Assembly (NCBI GenBank): GCA_963706885.1
Contig: CAVPNX010000015.1
Span: 56,262 to 120,261 of the forward strand
Origin: Prado023 sp963706885
GTDB taxonomy: Bacteria > Actinomycetota > Actinomycetes > S36-B12 > CAIYMF01
Length of the DNA stretch: 64,000 nt
Direction: 5' to 3'
Positions 26,976 through 35,364 of this stretch are shown here, in pieces. Each line of letters begins with the position of its first letter. The stretch's first letter is position 1. The translations under genes and the position numbers were made by a program. The notes under the pieces were generated by a model, which saw only the letters and a list, made by a program, of their open reading frames with translations, searched no databases and was not told the origin of the DNA.

Positions 26976-28202
26976 TCAGTGCTCGACGTGGACCTTGTCG
27001 CGCTTGGTCTGTCCGATGCCGGCCAGCAGCTCGCCGAACCACGGGGCGTCGATGTCGAACGCCTTGCCGCCCTTGATCCGGTCGAACTCGATGGCGCGCA
27101 GCTCGTCGCCGCGCTCCTCGTCGTGCCCGACCAGGCCGGTCCCGCCGGACAGCGCGGTCGCCACCGCGGTGTCCACGCACGACTTGATCAGCTCGAGGTC
27201 GCGCTCGTTGGCCGCCGCGGCCCGGGAGTAGTAGCCCGACTTCTGGATCAGGACCTTGCCCGCCTCGATCATCGGGGCGAACTGCTCGGCGAACCACTGC
27301 CCGGGGTTGATCTCGTCGAGGCGGACGTGGCCGAACGCGTCGCGCGGGACCTCCTGGCCGGCGGCCTCCATCTGGGCCACGATCGACTCCACGCCGGCGC
27401 CCTCGGACAGGAAGATGTTGACGTTGCCGTGCTCGTCCATGATGCCCTTGAGCCGGGCTGCCTCGTCGGCGAGGTCCAGGGCCATCTCCGGGACGAAGAC
27501 CGCATGCACGTCGCGACGGATCTTGGGGACCCCGAAGTCGTCGAGCCACTCCTTGGTGTCGAGCAGGTCGCGGTAGGACTGCGCCGTGGCGGCGGTCAGC
27601 CATCCGCAGTTGCGACCCATCACCTCGTGCACGATCAGCATGCGCGGGGCGGCGCTGTGCTCGGAGACCACGTTCCAGAAGTAGCGCGCCCCCTCGTCGG
27701 CGGCCGTCCAGGCACCCAGGGACTGCCGGATGGGGATGACGTCGTTGTCGATCGTCTTGGGCAGGCCGACGACCTGCAGGCCGTAGTCGTTGCGGGCCAG
27801 GAACGCGGCCAGGTCGGCGGCGGCGGTGTTGGTGTCGTCACCGCCGATGGTGTGCAGGACGTCCACCCCGTCGGCGACCAGCTGGTCGGCCGCCACCTTC
27901 TGGGGGTCCTGGCCCTCGGCGACCAGACCGCGCTTGACGCAGTCGGCCACGTTGGTCAGCTTCACCCGGCTGTTGACGATCGGACTGCCGCCGAAGTCGT
28001 GCAGCAGGTGGGCCTTGGCCCGGACCTCGGGGGTGACGAACATCTTGTCGCCCTTGAGCAGCCCCTGGTAGCCGCCGCGGTAGGCGATGATCTCGATGTC
28101 CGGCGCCACCTCGGTGTAGCGCTGGATCAGCCCGCCGACCGCCGATGACAGGCAGGGCGCCAACCCGCCGGCGGTGAGCAGTGCAACCTTCTTGACAGCC
28201 AT
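26976..28202 (-). CDS. pfp: PPi-dependent 6-phosphofructokinase
   Basis: A 408-residue phosphofructokinase. It has G-G-L-A-P-C-L-S near residue 12, G-G-D-D-T-N-T near 120 and P-K-T-I-D-N-D near 145. An Asp in the G-G-D-D motif, where ATP enzymes have Gly, marks PPi rather than ATP as phosphoryl donor, following the known rule for this family. It interconverts fructose 6-phosphate and fructose 1,6-bisphosphate reversibly. An AAGGGG site precedes the ATG and a strong terminator follows. Confidence 0.85.
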   Translation of the reverse strand: MAVKKVALLTAGGLAPCLSSAVGGLIQRYTEVAPDIEIIAYRGGYQGLLKGDKMFVTPEVRAKAHLLHDFGGSPIVNSRVKLTNVADCVKRGLVAEGQDPQKVAADQLVADGVDVLHTIGGDDTNTAAADLAAFLARNDYGLQVVGLPKTIDNDVIPIRQSLGAWTAADEGARYFWNVVSEHSAAPRMLIVHEVMGRNCGWLTAATAQSYRDLLDTKEWLDDFGVPKIRRDVHAVFVPEMALDLADEAARLKGIMDEHGNVNIFLSEGAGVESIVAQMEAAGQEVPRDAFGHVRLDEINPGQWFAEQFAPMIEAGKVLIQKSGYYSRAAAANERDLELIKSCVDTAVATALSGGTGLVGHDEERGDELRAIEFDRIKGGKAFDIDAPWFGELLAGIGQTKRDKVHVEH

Positions 28203-28286
28203 GGTGGAGCCCCTTCTGCGGTGGTGGGTTTGCTGCGGACCACCGTACCGAGGCCGCCGCCACGACGCTGGCCGACCGGCGCACCC

Positions 28287-28292
28287 TAGAGT
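28287..28292 (+). promoter_or_regulatory. Leaderless -10 box of glycerol kinase gene
   Basis: TAGAGT, then 8 bases, then the ATG at 28301. This favours 28301 over an in-frame ATG at 28295, which is only 2 bases from the hexamer. Confidence 0.5.
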
Positions 28293-28300
28293 GGATGCCC

Positions 28301-29794
28301 ATGAGCATCCTGGCCATCGATGCCGGCACGACCGGCGTGACCGCCCTGCTGGTCTCCAGCGACCTGCACATCATCGCTCGCGGGTACAGCGAGTTCCCCC
28401 AGCACTTCCCCGCCGACGGCTGGGTCGAGCACGACGCCGGTGAGATCTGGTCGGCGACCCTGACCGCGCTGCGCCAGCTCCTGGCCAGCCCCGAGGCCAG
28501 CGCCGACCCGCCCACCGCCGTGGGCATCACCAACCAGCGCGAGACGATCTGCTTCTGGGATCGCGAGACGCTGGGCTCCCCCCGGCGCGCGATCGTCTGG
28601 CAGGACCGCCGGACCGCCGGGATGTGCGCGAGCCTGCGCGAGGCCGGCAACGAGCCGCTGGTCGAGCGCGTGACCGGCCTGCGCCTGGACCCGTACTTCT
28701 CCGGGACCAAGCTGGCATGGGTGCGCAAGGAGGACCCGCAGACGTGGCGGCGTGTGGCCGCCGGTGAGGTGGCGGTGGGCACGGTCGACTCCTACCTCGT
28801 GGCCCGCATGACTCGCGGCGTGCACCACGTCACCGACCCCTCGAACGCCTCGCGCACGCTGCTCTACGACCTGCACTCCGGTGACTGGAGCCCCGAGATG
28901 CTCGAGCTGTTCGGCGTCCCCCGTGCGGCCCTGCCGGACATCGTCGCGTCCTACGGGGTCCTCGGGCACACAGATCCGTCGGCCTTCCTCGGCCTGGACC
29001 TGCCGATCGCCGCCATCCTCGGCGACCAGCAGGCTGCCCTGTTCGGCCAGGGGTGCTTCACCGTGGGGTCGAGCAAGTGCACCTACGGCACGGGATCGTT
29101 CGTCCTGGTCAACACCGGCGAGGAGATCGTGACCTCCCACTCGGGGCTGCTGACCACCGTGGCCTGGCAGCATCCCGACGGCCGTCGGGAGTACGCCCTC
29201 GAGGGAGCGGTGTTCGTCACCGGCGCCGCGGTCCAGTGGCTGCGCGACGGGCTGCAGATCATCACCTCGGCCGCCGAGACCGAGGAGCTGGCCCGATCCG
29301 TCCCCGACTCCGGCGGCGTGGTGTTCGTCCCCGCGCTCACCGGGCTCGGGGCGCCCGACTGGGACCCCTACGCCCGCGGCACGATCATGGGCATCACCCG
29401 CGGGACGACCCGCGCCCACATCGTGCGCGCCACCCTGGAGGCGATCGCCTTCGAGGTGCGCGACGTGGTGGACCTGATGACCCGCGAGGCCGGCGTCACC
29501 CTCCCGCAGCTGTCCGTGGACGGGGGGGCCGCGGCCAACGGGTTCCTCTGCCAGGTGCAGGCCGACCAGCTGGGTGTGCCGGTCATGCGCTCCGCCGAGC
29601 TGCAGGCCACGGGCCTGGGTGCGGGGGTCGCCGCGGGCCTGGGCACCGGGGTGTGGGCCTCCACCGATGAGGTGGCCAGCCGGCTCACCGCGGCCGCCGA
29701 CGCCCAGTTCGATCCGCAGCCGACCGACCCGGCAGCCCATCGGCTCTGGCGGATCGCGGTGGAGCGGTCGAAGGGCTGGGCCCGGCTGCACTAG
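28301..29794 (+). CDS. glpK: Glycerol kinase
   Basis: A 497-residue FGGY-family kinase: A-I-D-A-G-T-T-G-V near residue 5, G-W-V-E-H-D-A-G-E-I-W near 47, N-Q-R-E-T near 82 with W-Q-D-R-R-T, and G-D-Q-Q-A-A-L-F-G-Q near 245. These are glycerol kinase signatures for converting glycerol to glycerol 3-phosphate. No glpF or glpD lies beside it. Neighbours are the divergent pfp gene and a convergent acyltransferase gene, which could use the product, but they are not co-transcribed. Confidence 0.88.
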   Translation: MSILAIDAGTTGVTALLVSSDLHIIARGYSEFPQHFPADGWVEHDAGEIWSATLTALRQLLASPEASADPPTAVGITNQRETICFWDRETLGSPRRAIVWQDRRTAGMCASLREAGNEPLVERVTGLRLDPYFSGTKLAWVRKEDPQTWRRVAAGEVAVGTVDSYLVARMTRGVHHVTDPSNASRTLLYDLHSGDWSPEMLELFGVPRAALPDIVASYGVLGHTDPSAFLGLDLPIAAILGDQQAALFGQGCFTVGSSKCTYGTGSFVLVNTGEEIVTSHSGLLTTVAWQHPDGRREYALEGAVFVTGAAVQWLRDGLQIITSAAETEELARSVPDSGGVVFVPALTGLGAPDWDPYARGTIMGITRGTTRAHIVRATLEAIAFEVRDVVDLMTREAGVTLPQLSVDGGAAANGFLCQVQADQLGVPVMRSAELQATGLGAGVAAGLGTGVWASTDEVASRLTAAADAQFDPQPTDPAAHRLWRIAVERSKGWARLH

Positions 29795-29814
29795 CCGACC
29801 GGCGCGGACCGCAG

Positions 29815-30561
29815 TCAGACCGGGGCGACCTCGCCGGCATCAACCGCAGCCCTGAGCTCGGGTGAGGGGGTGGACGTGCCGTACGTGGCGATCAGGTCCT
29901 TGGCCTTGTTGGCGTAGATGTCGACGTACTCCTGGCCGGAGAGCTCCATCAGCTCGTACATGATCTCGTCGGTCATGCTGCGCAGGACGAACCGGTCGTC
30001 CTCCATCCCGGCGTAGCGCGAGAAGTCCAGCGGGGTGCCGATCCTGATCGTCAACGGGTACAGGTTCGGGATCTTCTGGCCGGTCGGCTGGATCTTGTCG
30101 GTGCCGATCATGGCAACCGGGATCACCGGGGCGGGGGCCGCCAGGGACATGCGGGCCGGGCCGGTGCGTCCCCGGTAGAGCCGGCCGTCCGGCGAGCGGG
30201 TCCCCTCCGGGTAGATGCCCAGCAGGTCACCCTGGCGCAGGACGCGCACCCCGGTGTCGATGGCCGCCATGCTGGCCCGCCCCCCGGACCGGTCGATCGG
30301 CACCTGCCCGACCCCGGAGAAGAACTGCTTGGTCAACCAGCCCCGCACACCTGGTCCCTCGAAGTAGTCGCTCTTGGCCAGGAAGGTGATCTTGCGCTCG
30401 ACGACCAGGGGCAGGAAGAACGAGTCGGAGAACGACAGGTGGTTGCTGGCCAGGATTGCCGGACCCTCCAGCGGGATGTTCTCGATCCCCTCGACGTGCG
30501 GGGAGTACAGGGTCTTCAGGGGCGGACCGATGAGCACATGCTTCATCAGCGAGTAGAGCAT
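29815..30561 (-). CDS. 1-acyl-sn-glycerol-3-phosphate acyltransferase (PlsC family)
   Basis: A 248-residue acyltransferase with the catalytic N-H-L-S-F-S-D (HX4D) near residue 40 and Y-P-E-G-T-R-S near 125. The family acylates lysophosphatidate or related lysolipids at the inner membrane face. An AGGGAGG site 5 bases upstream fixes ATG 30561. It corresponds in position to Rv2182c of M. tuberculosis. Confidence 0.85.
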   Translation of the reverse strand: MLYSLMKHVLIGPPLKTLYSPHVEGIENIPLEGPAILASNHLSFSDSFFLPLVVERKITFLAKSDYFEGPGVRGWLTKQFFSGVGQVPIDRSGGRASMAAIDTGVRVLRQGDLLGIYPEGTRSPDGRLYRGRTGPARMSLAAPAPVIPVAMIGTDKIQPTGQKIPNLYPLTIRIGTPLDFSRYAGMEDDRFVLRSMTDEIMYELMELSGQEYVDIYANKAKDLIATYGTSTPSPELRAAVDAGEVAPV

Positions 30562-30729
30562 CGGTGTCCTCCCTTGGCAATGGACACCGTAGGGGACGCC
30601 TGTGGCAGGCGGCAACGCGGCGCACCCGCGTCGGGTGCAGATGTGCAACCATTGTCCGGACCCCACAGGACCCCGCTCCGGGAGACCACATGCCCTCGGC
30701 CCACGCAGCCCCCTGCCCCGGGGTGGCGC

Positions 30730-31206
30730 ATGCCTGACGACCAGGCGCAGTTCGATGAGGCGTGGGCCCGGATCGTCGAGGATCTCAACGAGTCCGACCC
30801 GGACCTCGGCTCGGGCCCGGGCACGGGGACACGCAGCACACCCCCCGAGGAGGCCGAGTCCGCCGCCGCCTCCCCTGAGCCGGACCAGGGTCTGGCCGCG
30901 CTCTTCGAGCCGCTGCGCCGCCAGGGACCGGCCCCGGATGCGTTCGTCGACAACTGGGAGGACGAGGGCCACTTCACCCCGCCCGAACCCCCCGAGATCC
31001 CGACCGGAACTCCGGTCAAGCGACTGGCGTGGGCCGGCGCCCTGGGGGGACCGGCCGTCCTGGTGCTGGCCGCACTGACCGGATGGGACGCCCCGACCGT
31101 CGTGACCCTGGGCGCGGGCATTGCCGCGCTCGCCGGCTTCGCCACGCTGGTCTGGCACCTGCCGGACTCGCATGAGGACGGCTGGGACGACGGCGCCCGG
31201 CTGTAG
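30730..31206 (+). CDS. Hypothetical protein with two C-terminal membrane helices
   Basis: A 158-residue protein: an acidic, Pro-rich cytoplasmic N-terminal 100 residues beginning D-E-A-W-A-R-I-V-E-D-L, then two membrane helices (A-W-A-G-A-L-G-G-P-A-V-L-V-L and V-V-T-L-G-A-G-I-A-A-L) and an acidic tail. I know similar proteins only as conserved actinomycete proteins without function. The ATG 30730 is the last start before the conserved-looking N-terminus; a longer open frame begins at 30439. Confidence 0.65.
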   Translation: MPDDQAQFDEAWARIVEDLNESDPDLGSGPGTGTRSTPPEEAESAAASPEPDQGLAALFEPLRRQGPAPDAFVDNWEDEGHFTPPEPPEIPTGTPVKRLAWAGALGGPAVLVLAALTGWDAPTVVTLGAGIAALAGFATLVWHLPDSHEDGWDDGARL

Positions 31207-31219
31207 GTCGGGGAGTTCC

Positions 31220-31558
31220 TCAGGCCGGGTCCTCGGGATCGGCGTCCCACTCCCCGAGCTCCCCTGCGGCGTCGGCCTGCTCAGCGCCGTCACCGTGGAC
31301 CCGCTGGTCGGACGCGGAGGTCAACGCCGACCCGAGGCCGTTGATCAGGCTGCGCGCCACCTCGGTCAGGTCGACCAGCACCTGGGGGTTCACCTGGTCC
31401 AGCGTGGCGGCGGCCTGGCAGATCGGGCACGAGTCACAGACCGCCTGCGGAACCGTCGGCTTCGTCGGCTCCTGCTCATCGGAGGGCAGCAGCAGGCCGG
31501 CGTCATCGGCCCAGGCACGCACGGCGTCCCAGAAGGAGGACCCCTGCGCCGATGCCAT
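31220..31558 (-). CDS. Conserved hypothetical protein with C-x2-C-x2-C motif
   Basis: A 112-residue soluble protein with D-D-A-G-L-L-L near residue 17, C-D-S-C-P-I-C near 42 and a helical part L-V-D-L-T-E-V-A-R-S-L. Three closely spaced Cys suggest metal binding. It starts inside the stop of the SRPBCC gene (TGATG), so the two are expressed together, as in other actinomycetes. Function unknown. Confidence 0.7.
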   Translation of the reverse strand: MASAQGSSFWDAVRAWADDAGLLLPSDEQEPTKPTVPQAVCDSCPICQAAATLDQVNPQVLVDLTEVARSLINGLGSALTSASDQRVHGDGAEQADAAGELGEWDADPEDPA

Positions 31559-31989
31559 CAGCCCTCCGCCCGACGCTTGAGGCCCTTGAGCGCTGAGTCG
31601 ACGATGACCTTCTCGCCGCGTCGGCGCAGCATCCCGATCACGGGCACCGCGAGTTCGACGGCCAGGCGGTACTCGACCTCGGTGGTGCCGTCGCCCAGAT
31701 CGGTGCAGGTGTAGGTGCCGTGCAGGTCGTGGAGCATCTCGCCCTTGGTCAGGTGCCACGAGACCTCGGTGTCGGCCCAGTCGTAGGCCACGCTGTACGT
31801 GTCCTTGATCAGGCCCAGGTTGCCGGTGAAGGTCGCCTCGGCCGGGCGCCCGTCGGAATCGACCCCCGCCGCGGTGACCTTCTCGATGCCCGGGATCCAC
31901 TCACCGTAGGCCTCGACGTCGGCGATGATGTCCATGATGCCGGCCACGTCCGCCGCGATCACGATGCTGGATTCCGTCAACTCGGCCAC
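31558..31989 (-). CDS. SRPBCC (polyketide cyclase/START-like) protein
   Basis: A 143-residue lipid-binding-fold protein starting S-S-I-V-I-A-A-D-V-A-G-I-M-D-I-I-A-D-V-E-A-Y-x-E-W and ending with a long amphipathic helix. This is the START/SRPBCC fold with a hydrophobic cavity; it resembles Rv2185c by position and type. The GTG at 31989 lies 8 bases after a TAGCCT hexamer, so the message is probably leaderless. Confidence 0.8.
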   Translation of the reverse strand: MAELTESSIVIAADVAGIMDIIADVEAYGEWIPGIEKVTAAGVDSDGRPAEATFTGNLGLIKDTYSVAYDWADTEVSWHLTKGEMLHDLHGTYTCTDLGDGTTEVEYRLAVELAVPVIGMLRRRGEKVIVDSALKGLKRRAEG

Positions 31990-31997
31990 GATCGCAC

Positions 31998-32003
31998 AGG
32001 CTA
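31998..32003 (-). promoter_or_regulatory. Leaderless -10 box of the SRPBCC gene
   Basis: On the minus strand TAGCCT lies 8 bases before the GTG at 31989. Confidence 0.45.
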
Positions 32004-32087
32004 GCCGGTTTGCCGGGTCAGCGCTCCACCGAGCGTCCCCGTGCGCGCTGTACCGTGAGCGCCATCACCGAGCAGGAGGGGGTGGTC

Positions 32088-32729
32088 GTGGCCGGCCAGG
32101 ACAGCCCGTCCGCCGCGGGGCTGCGTGTTGTCGTCGCCGACGCCCACCACCTGGTGCGCCGCGGGCTGGCGGACGTCCTGACCTCCGCCGGGGCGGTCGT
32201 CACCCAGGCGGTGGACGCCGAGTCCGCCCTGAGGGCGGTCGCCGACGTCCGAGCCGAGGTCCTGCTGGTCAGCCTGGACCTGCCGGGCAGTGAGCGGGGC
32301 CACGTCGTGGCCATCGCCCGGGACCGCTGGCCGACCCTGGCCGTGGTGGCGCTCAGCGAGGTGAGCAGCCACGAGTCGATGCTGACTGCCCTGGACCTCG
32401 GCGCCTCGGCCTACATGCCCACGACCGCCGATCCCCAGAGGTTCGTGGCCACTGCGGCGCGTGCTGCAGCCGCCCCCGGCGCCTTCGTCGCCGACGATGT
32501 GCTCGCCCCACGCCGACAGGCCCGCGGCGGCCCCCGGCTGACACCGCGGGAGGTGGAGGTGCTCGGCCTGGCCGCCGAGGGCCTCACGGTGCGCGGGATC
32601 TCGGCCCGGCTCTACATCTCCGAGGCGACCACGCGCTCCCACCTGTCGGGCATCTACCGCAAGTTCGGGGTCACCTCGCGCAGCCAGGCCGTGCTGGCCG
32701 CCGAACGACTCGGAATGCTGCAGGCCTGA
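32088..32729 (+). CDS. LuxR-family regulator with degenerate receiver domain
   Basis: A 213-residue NarL/LuxR-type regulator. The C-terminal HTH is intact (L-T-P-R-E-V-E-V-L-G-L-A-A-E-G-L-T, I-S-E-A-T-T-R-S-H-L-S-G-I-Y-R-K). In the N-terminal receiver, the phospho-acceptor Asp is replaced by Ser (L-V-S-L-D-L-P-G), one of the paired metal Asp by Ala (A-D-A-H), and the conserved Lys by Thr (Y-M-P-T-T). It is therefore unlikely to be switched by phosphorylation. There is no kinase gene nearby. GTG 32088 has AGGAGG 8 bases upstream. Confidence 0.8.
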   Translation: MAGQDSPSAAGLRVVVADAHHLVRRGLADVLTSAGAVVTQAVDAESALRAVADVRAEVLLVSLDLPGSERGHVVAIARDRWPTLAVVALSEVSSHESMLTALDLGASAYMPTTADPQRFVATAARAAAAPGAFVADDVLAPRRQARGGPRLTPREVEVLGLAAEGLTVRGISARLYISEATTRSHLSGIYRKFGVTSRSQAVLAAERLGMLQA

Positions 32730-32730
32730 C

Positions 32731-33900
32731 ATGACCGGCATCCGCACGCCGCGTGCCTGGGTGGACTGGGCGATCTGGGTGCTCCTGCGCTGCGCGCTGG
32801 TCGTGATCATCGCCGGGATCATCCCGTGGCCCGAGCAGGTCAACGACCTGACCATCTATGCCCGTTGGGTGGCCGACTCGCTGCGGGAGGGACGCTTCCC
32901 GACCGACGAGATGTGGCAGTACCCGCCGCTGGCGGGGCCGGTGTTCGTGCTCGGGACGTGGTTGCCCGGGGAGCGGATGGGTTTCGTGACCCTGTTCCTG
33001 GGGTTCGACGCCGCGGTCATGGCCATGCTCACCGGCCAGGCCCTGCGCACCGGGCGACACGCGGGGACCCGGCTCTGGGCCCTGCTGCCCGTCATCGTGG
33101 GACCCCTGCTGCTGGCCCGCTTCGACGTGGTCCCCACCACCTTCGCGGTTGCAGCGGTGCTGATGGCCGGCCGACCCCTGGCCAGCGGCGCCCTGGCCGC
33201 CACGGGGGCGTGGTTGAAGGTCTGGCCGGTGCTGGTGCTCGCCGCCCTGCGCCGCCGGGACCTCCCGCGTGGGGTCCTCGGGGCGCTGGGTGCCTCCGCC
33301 GCGATTGCCGGGATCCTGCTGGTCACCACCGTCGACCCGATGTCCTTCGTCGGCGGGCAACGCGACCGCGGCCTGCAGATCGAGTCGTTGGCGGCGTGGC
33401 CGTTCCTCGTGGCTCGCCTCCTCGGCGCCGACGTCGAGGTGGTGTACCGGTACGGGGCGCACGAGCTCGAGGCGGCCGGGGTGGAGATGGTCGCCGGCGG
33501 CGTGGTGGTCCTCACGCTGCTGCTGCTCGGCGTGGTCGCCGTCCAGCGCCTGCGTGGGGTCCTCGACGGGCTGGCCGGTGCCGATGTCGCCCTGGCGACG
33601 GTGCTGTTCTCCGTGGCCACCAGCCGGGTCTTCTCCGGGCAGTACTTCATCTGGTTGCTGGGCCTGGCCGCCGTGACACTCGGCGACCCGGCCAGCCGGA
33701 TGCGTCGCACCAGCACGCTGCTGATCGCCGCCGGGCTGGCCACGCAGCTGGTCTACCCATGGCTGTACTCCGCCCTGCTGGAGGGCAACCCGGTGGCGGT
33801 GGTGGTCCAGACCGTGCGCGTCGGGCTCACCCTGGCGGCCACGGTCGTCGCCCTGGGGGTGGTGCTGCGACCCGCGGCTCAGATCGAGGGATCGAACGGA
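32731..33900 (+). CDS. GT-C membrane glycosyltransferase (DUF2029-like), stop not found where expected
   Basis: A polytopic protein of about 390 residues with some ten helices. The first outer loop has Q-V-N-D-L-T-I-Y-A-R-W and M-W-Q-Y-P-P-L-A-G-P, as in polyprenol-phosphate-sugar mannosyltransferases. It starts one base after the LuxR regulator stop. The conserved part ends near 33890, but the frame has no stop there and continues antisense through pimB to 34626. A one-base shift would give a stop at 33976. The end shown is where membrane-protein character ceases, not a stop codon. Confidence 0.65.
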
Positions 33901-35073
33901 TCACCGGCATCCGGGTCGGGGTCGCGCGTCGGGGTCGCCGCCCTCGAGCATCACCCGCAGTCGCGCGGCGGAGTGATCCCAGCCCCACGAGGACTCGACC
34001 CAGTGGCGGCCCGCCGCCCCCATCCGGGCAGCCAGCTCGGGATCGGCCAGCAGCTGGCTGACCCGGGCCACCAGGGCGTCCTGGTCACGACCTCCGACGA
34101 CGAAGCCGGTCTCACCCTCGCGCACCGCGTCCGGGGCGCCCCCGGAGTCCCCCGAGACCACCGGCAGGCCGGTCGCCGACCCCTCCAGGTAGACGATCCC
34201 GAGCCCTTCGACGTCCCACCCCCGCTGCCGCGTCCTGCTCGGCATCGCGAACACGTCACCGGCGGCGTAATGGGCGGGCAGCTCGGACCAGGGCACACCA
34301 CCGGTGATGACCACGTGCGCTGCGAGCCCCTCCTCGGCCACCAGGGCGGTCAGATCCTTGCGGTACGGCCCGCCGCCCACGATCAGCAGGGCGACGTCCT
34401 GGCCCGTGGTGCGCCTGATCCGGGGCAGGGCGCGGATCAGGGAGTCCTGGCCCTTGCGCGGCATGAGCCGGGACACGCAGACGATGACCGGTCGATCGAC
34501 AAGGCCATGTCGCGCCCGGATCTCCAGCCCGGCATCCTGGCGCAGGCCCGGGTGGAAGGTCTGCGCGTCGACCCCGGGCACCAGCTGGCGCATCCGGCCG
34601 GCCGCCGCCGGGCTCAGGGCAGCTGAGATCCTGCCCCGGGTGTACGCGCCGAGGTAGGTGACCCGATCCAGCCCCTCCCCGATCCGCCGGAGCATCTGCC
34701 GCGGGCCGGGAGTCTGGGCCCAGGCAGCCTCGTGGCCGTGGGTGATCCCCACGCTCGTGTGCACCCCGGCGGAGGCCAGCTGCGGCGCCAGCAGCCCCAG
34801 CGGGGCTGCGGCGCCGAAGACCACCCGGTCACAGCCCTCGGCCCGCGCAATCTCACGGGCCCGGCGCAGCACCGTGGGCTCGGGCACCATGAGGGAGGTC
34901 CGGTGCCGTACCACGGGAAACGGCTGCTCGGCATCGAAGGCAGCGTCACCCTTCCACTTCGGCGCGTAGACGACGACCGAATCCTGCGGCTGGCGGACCA
35001 GGACCCCGTGCACGAACGCCTGGATCCCCCCGGCCCGGGGTGGGAAGTCGTTGGTCACGCACAGCACACGCAT
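33901..35073 (-). CDS. pimB: GDP-mannose:phosphatidylinositol-monomannoside alpha-1,6-mannosyltransferase PimB
   Basis: A 390-residue GT4 enzyme. It begins V-T-N-D-F-P-P-R-A-G-G-I-Q, has Y-A-P-K-W-K-G near residue 40, H-G-H-E near 113, S-R-L-M-P-R-K-G-Q-D near 200, G-G-G-P-Y near 235 and the donor-site E-G-L-G-I-V-Y-L-E near 290. PimB adds the second mannose to PIM1 on the inner membrane face. The sequence pattern and location match Rv2188c. ATG 35073 is chosen because the protein opens directly with the first Rossmann strand. A small Cys-rich gene lies 40 bases upstream on the same strand. Confidence 0.87.
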   Translation of the reverse strand: MRVLCVTNDFPPRAGGIQAFVHGVLVRQPQDSVVVYAPKWKGDAAFDAEQPFPVVRHRTSLMVPEPTVLRRAREIARAEGCDRVVFGAAAPLGLLAPQLASAGVHTSVGITHGHEAAWAQTPGPRQMLRRIGEGLDRVTYLGAYTRGRISAALSPAAAGRMRQLVPGVDAQTFHPGLRQDAGLEIRARHGLVDRPVIVCVSRLMPRKGQDSLIRALPRIRRTTGQDVALLIVGGGPYRKDLTALVAEEGLAAHVVITGGVPWSELPAHYAAGDVFAMPSRTRQRGWDVEGLGIVYLEGSATGLPVVSGDSGGAPDAVREGETGFVVGGRDQDALVARVSQLLADPELAARMGAAGRHWVESSWGWDHSAARLRVMLEGGDPDARPRPGCR

Positions 35074-35112
35074 GCCCACATCTTGGCCCACACCACGCCC
35101 CGACGGGTCCAC

Positions 35113-35325
35113 TCAGGCCGAGGCGGCGCCCCGAGCCCGCTCCGGCGGCCCACCGGACCCACCCGGGACCATCCGCAGCGGCGGCACCAGCCCGCCGTCG
35201 GCCAGGACCGCCAGCGCACTCTGCTCCGCCGACCCCAGACCACCCGGGGGACCCAGCAGGAACGTCACCACGCAGTCGTCGCACGCCAGATCGCGCATCT
35301 GGCACCCATCGCAGTCGATGATCAT
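35113..35325 (-). CDS. Small conserved protein with two CxxC-type clusters
   Basis: A 70-residue protein starting I-I-D-C-D-G-C-Q-M-R-D-L-A-C-D-D-C-V-V-T-F-L-L-G, with four Cys in two C-x2-C pairs. This short family is known to me as a conserved actinomycete protein beside pimB-like genes; metal binding is likely, function unknown. GGGAGGGG lies 4 bases before the ATG at 35325. Confidence 0.8.
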   Translation of the reverse strand: MIIDCDGCQMRDLACDDCVVTFLLGPPGGLGSAEQSALAVLADGGLVPPLRMVPGGSGGPPERARGAASA

Positions 35326-35364
35326 GAAACCCCTCCCTCACCCCCGGCTGACCTGCACCGGACG

